Of a stretch of DNA of 64,000 bases, positions 22,030 to 34,200 are shown in pieces. The notes under the pieces were generated by a model that had not been told where the DNA came from, made no database searches, and worked only from the letters and a program-made list of their open reading frames with translations. The stretch's first letter is position 1. Each line of letters opens with the position of its first letter. A program made the position numbers and the translations under genes. Source of the DNA: Plazaster borealis. Its lineage: Eukaryota; Echinodermata; Asteroidea; Forcipulatida; Labidiasteridae. The stretch lies in NCBI GenBank assembly GCA_021014325.1, contig CM037474.1, forward strand, positions 4,282,488-4,346,487, read 5' to 3'.

Positions 22030-23165
22030 AAGGTAGTTTTCCTTGGTAAAGGGTGTTCTTAGAAGGGCAAGGCAGTTTTTTGTGGTAGAGGTTGTTCTTA
22101 GAAGGGCAAGGCAGTTTTTTGTGGTAGAGGTTGTTCTTAGAAGGGCAAGGCAGTTTTTTGTGGTAGAGGTTGTTCTTAAAAGGGCAAGGCAGTTTTTTGT
22201 GGTAGAGGTTGTTCTTAGAAGGGCAAGGCAGTTTTTTGTGGTAGAGGTTGTTCTTAGAAGGGCAAGGCAGTTTTTTGTGGTAGAGGTTGTTCTTAGAAGG
22301 GCAAGGCAGTTTTTTTGTGGTAGAGGTTGTTCTTAGAAGGGCAAGGCAGTTTTTCTGTGGTAAAGGTTGTTCTTAGAAGGGCAAGGCAGTTTTTTTGTGG
22401 TAGAGGTTGTTCTTAGAAGGGCAAGGCGGTTTTTGTGGTAGAGGTTCTTAGAAGGGCAAGGCAGTTTTTTGTGGTAGAGGTTCTTAGAAGGGCAAGGCAG
22501 TTTTTTGTGGTAGAGGTTGTTCTTAGAAGGGCAAGGCAGTTTTTTGTGGTAGAGGTTGTTCTTAGAAGGGCAAGGCAGTTTTTTGTGGTAGAGGCTGTTC
22601 TTAGAAGGGCAAGGCAGTTTTTTGTGGTAGAGGTTGTTCTTAGAAGGGCAAGGCAGTTTTTTGTGGTAGAGGTTGTTCTTAGAAGGGCAAGGCAGTTTTT
22701 TGTGGTAGAGGTTGTTCTTAGAAGGGCAAGGCAGTTTTTTGTGGTAGAGGTTGTTCTTAGAAGGGCAAGGCAGCTTTTTGTGGTAGAGGTTGTTCTTAGA
22801 AGGGCAAGGCAGTATTTTTGTGGTAGAGGTTGTTCTTAGAAGGGCAAGGCAGTATTTTTGTGGTAAAGGTTGTTCTTAGAAGGGCAAAAGGCAGTTTTTT
22901 GTGGTAGAGGTTGTTCTTAGAAGGGCAAGGCAGTTTTTTGTGGTAGAGGTTGTTCTTAGAAGGGCAAGGCAGTTTTTTGTGGTAGAGGTTGTTCTTAGAA
23001 GGGCAAGGCAGTTTTTTGTGGTAGAGGTTGTTCTTAGAAGGGCAAGGCAGTTTTTTGTGGTAGAGGTTGTTCTTAGAAGGGCAAGGCAGTTTTTTGTGGT
23101 AGAGGTTGTTCTTAGAAGGGCAAGGCAGTTTTTTGTGGTAGAGGGTGTTCTTAGAAGGGCAAGAG
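22030..23165. repeat. 39-bp minisatellite in NR2C intron 1
   Basis: About 29 copies of a 39-bp unit (cttagaagggcaaggcagtt followed by tttttgtggtagaggttgt). Indels in the T run and a few 36-bp units (22435-22500) are visible. 39 is a multiple of three, so long false frames arise on both strands. Confidence 0.93.
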
Positions 23166-25090
23166 CACTTTTGTTTAAGGGCACCAGGGCATTGAGGTAA
23201 TTGCCACCCTGAAAGTTTGTGTATTTAAAAAGTAAGCTTTGAGAAAACAGTGTGTACTGTGACAACTTAGTGCTGTGGACTTCATGATCATATTAGCTTA
23301 ACTTTATTTAATTGCTGAAATTGCTATAGATTGCTATAAAATTTAGCTGTTCTGTGGACCCCCAAAAATGTTTTGACTTTATTGAAGGGTAATGAGCAGA
23401 AGAGTTACAACTCCAGGCACATTGTTGACATCAATATCTCAGAATCATAATATTTCACTGTGCAGTATTGTCTTTCTTGTGTTTTAACACAAGAAGTTCC
23501 TTTTATCAGTTGGTTTTGTATTACACAGGGTTCATGTATGTATGTCATTTGATTACCAGGACATATAATTTGCAGAGTCTTGGAATGGAAAAAATACCTT
23601 TCACAACTCACTGATGTGTGTTTTGTGGAACACCGTTGAACCGTTGAGGGGGAAAATAGTTGAACTTTTATAAAAGACCACTTCAGTTCAGTAGTGTCAT
23701 CATTAACATGAGTTAAGTGTATCGTATGCATTATTGCATAGGAATAGATTTTAATTGACAACCTGTTGTTATATCAGCTTCTTCTTTTTTCCTAGTAAGT
23801 AGTTTTGAAATTGTGAGCGCGCTAATACTTGGATTTAAATAATTTGAGAAGTTTAGAACTATATAACAAACCTATTTTTAAATGCCTGATTATAGTGTAT
23901 TTTTCTGTGTATCAAGTACTTTTGAAATTCACACAAAATTTCAAGAAGGGCCTTAAAGTTATGGGGGATAAGCAGTAAACGAATTAAATTCCAATTTTAG
24001 GAGCACAGTTTTTCAACCGTACAGATAAGTACATTTAGGCTACATCATGAAATATGTATCATGAATGCACTGACCAAAGTGCCCCATAGATCCTCTCACA
24101 TTACCCTCATTTATCATTCTGTTCAATTATAAATGGACATTTTTTCGATCTTTAATGTACAAATAACAGGTAGGCCCTGCATGTAGGCTATGTGCTTTAA
24201 CTCTGAAACACCTACAATGCACGTGTTGTCATACAAGATTTATAAATATTTTCTTACATGTACACACATGTAATAAAATATTTATAAATCTACATGTTTA
24301 TGTGTGTGCATAGTACAGTAGGTGTTTCGAAGTGATCGAAATTTCATTAATTTCGGTTTTTTAGCACTTCCACTATGGATATTTTTATATGGACACTGAT
24401 GTACAGAAAAAATACCTACATGTACATGTAGCTACCATCATAATCATGATATGGGTTGTATTCTCATTATACATCATGAAATGTAATAGAATGACTGATT
24501 AAGACCACATCAAATTATAATGGCAATGAGAAAGACATTTGAAATGCTCATCAGTTGTCAGACCAGTAAACAATTGTTTTTCACATCATTAAAACATTAA
24601 ATCATTGTTCAAATATTTGTATATTTCACACAGAAATAAATTGCCCTAATACCCTTTGCTTCATCACGGGTCAGCAGTTTGATAGTCTATTCACATCACA
24701 CTCAACTCTGCAATCTTGAAGTGGGGCTGTTAATATTGAACCTTTTTTAAAGACCGTACAAAACATGCAGGAAGTCTTCTTTGAAGTGGACTTATTCATC
24801 TGAATTTGCTGCGAGGCATCTGCTTTTGTGCTACTATGGTCCAAGCTTAAAGGTCATGTGGTGAAGTTGACCTTTAACAGTGGCTGTTTTCTCAAGTACT
24901 TAGTTACCAATGACACACAGGTCAAATACTTAACATTTGACCTTTACACCCATACTATGAGAAAACAACACACATGATAACGTTTTTACCCAGCATGTAG
25001 GCCTATACTGTCTGAGAAATCACCACACGTTCTTTAAAACACGTTTTTCACAAAAAATATTTTTCTTTTGTCTTGGTTTCCCTCGTCCCC
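23166..25090. other. NR2C intron 1, last part
   Basis: AT-rich. 24240-24300 contains an imperfect inverted repeat (gatttataaatatttt / aaaatatttataaatc). No exon seen before 25155. Confidence 0.45.
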
Positions 25091-25154
25091 AGCAGGGTTC
25101 GGTCTCTTTTGCAATCTGTTCATCACATGAGGTGAAGACAGCCGGGGTATCACC

Positions 25155-25247
25155 ATGGACAGCATGCAGGTTAGTCAAGAGGTTGAAGAAGAACCTGTGA
25201 TGGAGGTTGTGGAACACCAAATAATACAGGAAGAGGTGGCAGAGGAG
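25155..25247 (+). CDS. NR2C: NR2C exon 1 (first coding)
   Basis: 31 codons, [19 protein letters not shown] to AEE, with start context caccATGG. Donor GAG|gtaaac. Acidic and Val/Gln-rich, with no domain. Confidence 0.85.
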
Positions 25248-28200
25248 GTAAACCCTGAAATTGAAAGCACACATCACTTTGTTTTCACAATTTTAGAGGG
25301 ATAGTACAACGTCAACAAAGTTAGCATTAGTATAGACCATTTAACCTGTGACATCGCATGTTTACATAAGAGCCACAGGGCCTGGACTTCCTGCAGGCAC
25401 TATTTTTACACGGCTCAAGGAAAGAAAACATTAAACCATTTTTTAGAGAGATTGCATTGTCTGTATTTTATCAACTTTTGATATAAAGAAAGGGGGCACA
25501 TCTCAAAACTAGTTCAGCTGTTACTCTTGAATTTATTTGGAAATTACGACACAAAATGTAAAGATTTCCCATATGACCAGTGTAGCATCTTGCCTGCCAG
25601 AAAGGCCCTGGAATGTAGAAAGTCATTCTCTTTGTAAGCACAGGTAACATGGTCTATTGTTGCTAAGTTACAAGATTAACATTGAAACAATTAAATTCCC
25701 GTCGCACTGACTGCACCCAAAAAGGCAACTCGAGGGTGTGGGGGCCAAATCAAGTGAGAGATTAAAAAGGGGGTAAAAAAAGTACATATTGACCCCCTTG
25801 CACGATGCGCAGCGCACTTACATATGCCCATCCTGTCTGCCATTTTGGGAGTCAAAATGTAAACAAAGGAATTGGTTGCCAAAATGGTGGAAATGGTAGA
25901 CGCATGTTGTGCAGAGATGTGTTCCACGTTGTGCAAGGGGGTCAATGCCTTATTACCTTTGGGGGGTTCTTCTGTCTTTGAGAAAAATGAAAAGTGTTGT
26001 ACGATCACAATGTTATTTTTTGTAAGCAAAAACAAAAATATGTAGGCATCCTTTGCTATCGAAAAAGAAAAAAAAAGTGAAATAAAGTAAACTAAAATAA
26101 TAATAAAAACCTTGTTTATCATGGCATCACGCTTCAAACCCAGCAGAGTCTTTTTTTAAAGGCTAAGTAATAATGTTTACATAAACATATATAATGATTA
26201 GATATTTTCAAATAAGTTGATTGATTTTAAGGGACTAGAGAGTTTGAAGGTATATTTAAGTAATGTTGTACTATCCCTTTAATTATTCTCACCACCACCA
26301 CTGGAGAGAGGCACAAAAAGCACACCAGAGATCTGTCCTTTTACTTCTGCATTGTTTTCTGTTTTGTGTTTTGTGTTTTGGTTTTTTTCTCGTCTTTTTT
26401 AAATTAATTTTGTTTTGGTTTCTGCATGGCACAATTTACGGCCTGCTCTTTATTGGTTCAGTCAACAAACTTTGCTCTCAATGTGTTTGTAGAGTTGACA
26501 AACCTCAGTGATTTTTTCTGATACAAAGAAAATTGCGTAGCTAAGGATGAGATCTGGATTTAGCTGCTTTGGCTGCAGGTATGTGTACGTACGGCTAGAT
26601 CACTACAAAGACCTCTTCAACCTTGTACCCATAGCTGCTGCCTAGCTGCTTTGGCTGCAGCTATGTGTATGGCTAGATCACTACAAAGGCCTATTCTACA
26701 ACCTTGTACCTGTAGCCAACAGCCACACATACAATGTAACTGCAGCCAAAGTCACTCCAAACAGCCCCTTTCATGCGACACCATTTTCCTGCGAAATTCC
26801 TGGGAAAATTTATTTGACCTTTTCACGCTTGAATTGCTAACCCCTGCAAACCCCCAGGAAAACAAGATTTCACAGAAAAGTAGCTACCCCCTGCTTGGGA
26901 GTTGGGTTAAGCGAGATTACCCGAGGGTTAGCATCTTGAGTGTGCAATTTCTTTTCCAGGAAAAAAACGCATCAGGTGTGAATTGAACATGGGGAACACA
27001 GAAATTTCCTGGTGTTCTTTTTCTTAGGAATTCGTGTGGTATTGTGAAAAGGGCTTCAATATTTTTGTTTACAGCTGTGCAAAGAAGCAGTGGTGTAACC
27101 AGACATTTTCACTTGATGGGGAAAAGACATAATTTAGGGGGCTATTTACTGTATGGAACCATTAATTTGTGCATTTTTGTATCGATCTCATGTGGGGGGG
27201 GGGGGCACCTGGTTATGCCACTGCAATGAAGTTGTCATATTGTGGATATTTTAGACTAAAGTAGTGTTCTTACAATTTAAATTCACAGATATAATTTCAA
27301 ACTAATTATTTACTTTTTGTCGTCATGATGACTGTACTGTATCTTGTTCTATCAATGTTAAACTCTTCAGCATGTTGCCTGGTATCAAAGTCATGCTTTT
27401 GGAACAATTTGCCAAAACCCAAAAAGCTCAAAACAAAATTCTTTCTTTTTGTCGGAACATCCATCTGAAGATAGGTGGAGTAAATGGTTTGAATCACATC
27501 ATCATAAATACCGTAGCCAACACAACCCTGAAGAACAAATAAAAGTCCTTTACTAATTGTTTAAGCCAAATAAATTCTACTTGCTAAAATTTTAGTGGGA
27601 TCATTCAAGCAGCACCAAGGCAATGATAAACAATACCACACACACAATTTCCTGAGCAGAAACAGGTTACCAGTGGGGGAAAAAACCAATAAAACGGCTT
27701 ACATTTGTGACTGGTTTCCTGTTAATCATGCTTAGCATACTAATTTGTTAAGCATGACTATTTGCTGGTTTGTAATAATTATTAGGGCCCAATTTCATAG
27801 AGCTGCTTAAGCTAAAAATGTAGCTAAGCACAACCAAATTATGCTTACCAGAATAAGGGTACCGGCCAAAATACCATCCAACATTAATTTTTGGTAACTG
27901 GTATCCTGCTTATTTTATCCAACATGTACCATTTGTAACTGGTATCCTGCTCATTTTTGCTGAGCAGAAAATTGTTAAGCACTATTTGCTGCTTAAGCAG
28001 CTCTATGAAAATGGGCCCAGCAGCTGGGAAAAGGGGTTGGAGAATCTATCTGTGAGGAATGACCATGATAATGTATTATGTAATTGTCTGTGTGTGTGTG
28101 TGTTTCCCATTCAAGATCCCCCAAGAGAATCAACTACAGGAGGTGATGTATATGGAACAGGTGAGTGAGTGGTTCACAGAGGCCATGGTGACTGTTCGTT

Positions 28201-31200
28201 GCCCTGGTCTTTGCCTTGGTGCCCCTTGAAAATGGTCCCATTGAAATTAGGTCCCAACTTCTGCTTCAAATTGAAAATATCACTCAAAGCTTGTCTGCTT
28301 AGCGAAATTGAGCAGAATACCAGTCACAGATGGTACCTGTGACTTGATATGTTGGCCGGTAACCTGATTCTGGTAAGCATAATTTTGTTGTGCTAAGTTG
28401 CTTTTTGTGATAAATGCAGCTCTATGAAATTGGGCCGTGTGCTCTGATGAACGTGCCCTTTGAATGACGTCTGATGCAGGTAATTTTGCAATTCAAATGA
28501 CTTCCCGAGTTAATTGTAGACTGTACCCTACACTCTGCCTTCACATTATCTTCATATCAAGTTAACTTGGTTTAACGTTTGTGACTGGTTGTATTTGGTG
28601 TCTTTGAAGTAATCTTAGAACCTGGTTAGGGTTCTCTGTAGCCAACCTTGTTTTTTGACATTTTGTTCATTCCTTGTGCAGGTCCCACAGAGCAGTGGGC
28701 AAGAGGTACATCATGTTATTGAGCAGGTAGGACTAACATTGAATATTATAGACAGTACTGTATTACATTTACATGTTTAAGTTCAGGGCTCTAGATTGAT
28801 CTTAAGTTGTGTATCAACCTTAAAGGTAGGGTCATAGATTGGTTTCTGTCAAAGTAATGTGGATTTATGGGGAAAATTATAAAGAAAGATTCAATAAAAG
28901 TCACCTTTGAAAGTTTCAGCTGAATACAGTGTCTAGCTGTTGAAAAAACAGCTAAAAACTGTCACAGGGTACTCACAAGCGCCTATCCTGGGTGTCATTT
29001 TGGGTGTCAAAATCGTATACAAACGTGCACAAAAGACAGTTGACTCCCAAAATGACGCGCATTGTTCGGAGGTGCGTTCTGCGTTGTGTAAGGGGTCTAT
29101 AGGAATCAATAGACCGCCCTTGCATAATGGAAACACTATAGGTACACTGAGGTCATGCGCATGTTTTTACGCACAAAAAACAGCTATCGTCCAATGATCT
29201 GCCTCCTTTTTGAGAGTGTGGCGTCATAATGCAAGGTGTCTATAGTGATCAAGTATCAGGTGTAGTTGATGTGATCTTGTGTAATAAGCTGATAAATCTT
29301 GGATGTTTGTTTATGTGGAATTTTTGTATTAAAGAAAATCCATAGTAAAACAAAACAAAATTCATGATGTTGTTGAACGCATTCATATCTTGTCTGGTTG
29401 TCTTTTTATGATATGGCAATAATCATTGTTTTCTAAGAAGGAACCAGACTGACTACCTTCCAGCATCAGTTTTGTCTCATTGATTGACTGGGTGAATTCA
29501 AATCAAAATGATAGCATCTTACAGCTTGACCTTTCATCCAACATTTTCCACTGTGTGATCCGTCCGCTAAATTGTTTGTGCTTTGATTGTTTGGACAGGT
29601 CTCCCAGCCTAATCAGATACATGAAGTCCAGGAAGTTCAGCAGGTAATTGTTTGTTTATTTTTGCCCAATGTGACACATAGCAAGGCATCGATATGCCTT
29701 GATGTCTGAGATGGTTCAGTAAGGCTCTTACTTCCTGATAGTTGTAATAAGCTTTTTAGAAATGTACATAAGCCATGCATCTCTCTTGCAAAGCTTCAGA
29801 GTTTTCCCTTCAAAAACAAACATGGTAAAGACTTTTTGTACAATTTGTGCTTTTGTACACATTGTTTGTAAAACAGAATTGTATGCTGCATTATTGTGGG
29901 GGGGTACTTCTATACAAGAGGAAAATAGTGTGTTAAAGTATGATAACATTTGGGGGGACACCCTCTCTAACTATCGAGCATGGTATACTTTGAGATCCAA
30001 GCATACCCCTCCCCCCATGTTATGTTTAGTTGGTAGCTTGAGAACTCTGCCGCTAGCAGTGTGTAGGGTTATATTGGTGTGTTGGAATAGCGGTTGTCTG
30101 TTGTGGACACATATTTATAAAAACAGCTATGTACATGTATGTCACTTGGCTTACTCTGCTTCGGAGTTGACTGAATTAAATCAACGAATTATGTGTTATT
30201 TTCGAAGGTGTCCCCACAGTTTGTTCAACATATCGTGCAGCAGATGCCGCCGGGCACCGTCCATCAGGTGGTCAAAATGCCAGGTCACATGGTGAGTTCT
30301 GGTCAGCCTATCAACCAAGTACCCGGTCAACAGGTTCACATTGACACATATAAGGTATACAGAACGAATATAATACACGTCTCCTCCCCACCTTTTAAGT
30401 GTTTTGTTTCATAAAGGTATAAGACGAACTCCGTCTGCACTATGGATTGGCATCTTCACCATTCCAAATCTGTTTGGTATCTTGCTGCCCAAGGTGATGA
30501 AATCAGTTTGCCATGATACCTTGGCCCAATTTCATGGCACTGCTTGCCAAATAATTCTGCGCTTACGCGCACTGTAACGTGTGTATTTCTGTGGGACGCA
30601 GCTCGGCGTAAGCGTAGAATTCCAAGATAAGCAGTGCCATAAAATTGGGCCCAGGCCTTCCGTCAAGGCGTTCGTGGCTTAGACACTAGACATCAGGGCC
30701 CAATTTCATAGAGCTGCCTAAGCACAAAAACTAGCTAAGCACAACAAAATTATGCTTAGCAGAATAAGGTTACCAGCCAAACTACCATTTCACATGTACA
30801 ATTTGTGACTGGTATCCTGCACATTTCTGCTAAGCAAAACATTGTTGAGCAATATTTTCTGCTTAAGCAGCTCTATGAAATTGGGCCCTGTGTAGCTGCG
30901 AAGCGGCTGGAATCGGAGACCTAAAGCGCGAGTTGGGGTTAGCATACATTAAACCTATTATGCATTGTGATTGACTTATTTGCACATAAATTATGAATCA
31001 TTGTTTTGAATCGTTATGAATAATTCAACATAAGCGAAACCGCAAAATCAATTTGGAAAAAAGCCTTGTGGCTTCGCCACTCGCGTGCTCCATGCAGGCC
31101 TTGACGAAAAGCTACCGCATGCCTGGCATTGATTGTTTGGCGTTGAAGTACTGAACCCATCGAGCCAAAGCGGAAAAGAGATTTCAGTGGATTGCATTGT

Positions 31201-34200
31201 TTGTAAGGGTTAGCATCTTCTATCAGGCAGGCCTGGAATTACACCGAGGTTATGGTCTCTGTTGCCCTGGTCTTGGCCTTTGTGGCCCTTCAAAAGTTTC
31301 CCAAAGACTTTAAGATTTTCCAATGGAAGTGCCCTTTGCAAAATGAAAATGGCCTTGCCCTCTCAGAGATGAAATTCCAGGCCGGATCAGGAGTTTTTAA
31401 AGGGGTGTACAACATTGGTAATTGCCAAAGACCTGTATCCAAACTTGATGTGACCCAACATGTACATGAAATAACAAACCTGTGAAAGTTTAAAGGCATT
31501 ACACGTTTGGTAATTGTCAAAGACCGGTGCTCTCATTTGGTGTATCCCAACATATGCATAAAATAACAAGCCTGTGAAAATTTGGGCTCAATTGGTCATC
31601 GAAGTTGCAAGAAAGTTATGAAAGAAAAAACACACTTGTTGTACAAATTTGTGTGCTTTCAGATAGGAATAAAAACTTCTTGCAAGAAGTTTTTATTATT
31701 TTTAGTGAGAAATTACCTCTTTCTCAAAAACTACGTTACTTCAGAGGGAGTCGTTTCTCACATTGTTGTATACTATCAACAGCTCTCCGTTGCTCGTTAC
31801 CAAGTCAGTTTTAATGCTAATATATATTTTGAGTAATTACCAAAGGTGTACGATACCTTTAAGCTAAATCGGTCTTCGGAGTCAAGAGAAAACAGTGAAA
31901 AACCCCCTTATGTGTTTTAACTTTTTTCAAACATCGGAATTTATCCTGCAGGATAAATATTATTATTTAACTCATTTCGTAAAAACTATGGCATTTCAAG
32001 CAAAACTATTTTAAGGGAAGTTTTCTACCATGACCATCTTTATACCATGTGAGTTATGTGCAAATCTGTGAGCATTTATATTTTCTATTCTTACCAATGT
32101 TGTACACACCCTTTAAGGGTTAGGGGTTAATGAATGAGCTGTTTGTCTTGTAGGTGCAGCAGGTTCAAATTAACCAGCATACTGTGGAGCAGTTAGTCCG
32201 CGTTGACCATCAGGCTACTATTGACGAGATGGCACTGAAGACTATGGGTGTGGATCGTAAGACACCACAGCGCCCGATTGAACCATGTATGGTATGTGGA
32301 GACAATGCATCAGGTGAGTTAAATAGAGACATTGGGTCCCAATGTTATGACTCTGCTTATGGCAGAATTCTGCGCTTACGGTCACCATTCTCCGCTTACC
32401 GGGTAAGTGCTGAAATTCTGCAATGGCCGTGTAAGCGAAGAGTGCTAATGAAGTATGCATTTGGCAAGCAAAAATTCCCTGCTAATCTGTGAAATACACT
32501 CATGTGAAGCGCAGACTTTTCTGCTGCTAGCGCCGTTTTTTCACTTACAGCAAGCAGAGCCAAGAAATTGGGCCATTAAAGAAGCTTGGGTTATATCAGT
32601 TAAAAATCAAATTGTAGTGTGCCAAATTTCATAGCACTGCTTACTGCGGAATTCTGCACTTTCAGCTTATAGAATCATAGTCTTTACAGGGCACCATAAG
32701 TGCAGAATTCTGTGGGAAGTGGTGGCATGAGGGCAAAATTTCATAGAGCTGCTTAAAGGAACATTACAGAATTGGTTTTTGCTCACAAAACAGTGTAAGC
32801 ACTTTATATAATCCACCATATACATAAACTGACAAACCTGTAGAAGTTTGAGATCGATCGGCCATCTGGGTCACAAGAAAATAGTGAAACACTGATTACA
32901 CATTTGCATGTGTTATACAATGCATGAATAAAACGCTCATGAGCGATAAACTCCAATCAGAAATTAGTTGTATTTATTTCTCATCAAATATGGTAAGTAT
33001 GTAAGTTTTATGTAAATCTGTGATCTTAAAGAAAATTGTTTAATTACCAGTTCTGTAACGTTCCTTTAAGCAGAAAATTATGCTAAACAACTTTCTGCTA
33101 AGCAAAAGTAAGCAGAATACCATTCATTTTGTACATGTGACATGGTATTTAGGCTGGTAACCATATTCTGGTAAGCATATTTTTGTTATGCTTAGCTAGC
33201 TTTTATGCTTAAGCAGCTCTATGAAATAGGGCCTAGGTCCTCACTAGATTGTATTATCATCATAGATTTTAAATCCTACTGGTTGAGAATTGATTTTAAC
33301 AAACTTGTTGTGTCTCCAACAAGGTCGACATTACGGGGCCATCAGCTGTGAGGGCTGTAAGGGCTTCTTCAAGCGCAGCATCAGGAAAAGCTTGGGCTAC
33401 AGTTGCCGCGGCAACAAAGACTGCCCAATCAACAAACACCATCGCAACCGGTGCCAGTTTTGCCGGCTTCAGAAATGCCTGCTCGTTGGCATGAAATCGG
33501 AATGTGAGTAGTGTGATAAAGGGTTGAATGTCTGTAAACCTGATCAGTTCTATTTTGGAAAACATGGATCATTCAATGCTAATTAAAAAAATCACAAGTC
33601 GAAAGGTATTACTGAATGTAAGTAAAACTAGGGTCACGGATTGGTAAATACTCCAAAAATTGATGACTGTAAAAGCTTACTTAGTGAGATGTGCTGCAGC
33701 TGTTGATAGTATAAACTATTTTCAGAAAGGATTCCCTTCAAAGTAATATGGGTTGGATAATTTTTCACCCGAAAACTTTTGAATCTGAGAAACAACTCAT
33801 GCACGAATCGTTTCTCAGATTTCTGAGGATTGGTGTCCATGACAGTTTTTTGCTGTTTTCTCAGCAAGTATAGACACTGTATTCAGCTGAAACATTCACA
33901 TGTGAAGCTTTTTATACCTTTCTTTATAATTTTGCCTATAAATTAGCGATATGTTGACAAGAACAAATCTATGACCCTACCTTCAAGTGTCTACAGAATA
34001 ACCCAAGCAAGAAACCACCTTAGATAGATTTTTTATAACACACTTATTGGTCAGGGACCAATACGAAAAAGAGCTGCTAAGTAGAAGTGTTAAATTTGCT
34101 AAGCTAAAATGTGCTTAGTGACCAGTGACAAACAATACACATCGGGTGGAATTCTGGCTGGTAACCCGTTTCTGCTAAGCAGAGTAGTATTGTGCTTATA

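Noticed and set aside
22043..23265. Open frames with RARQFFVVEVVLR repeats and the antisense CLALLRTTSTTKN
   Set aside because: Produced by the 39-bp minisatellite in NR2C intron 1; frames break wherever the T run changes length.
25691..26137. 148-residue minus-strand frame
   Set aside because: Overlaps a MITE and AT-rich intron DNA; composition is not protein-like and no exon boundaries fit.
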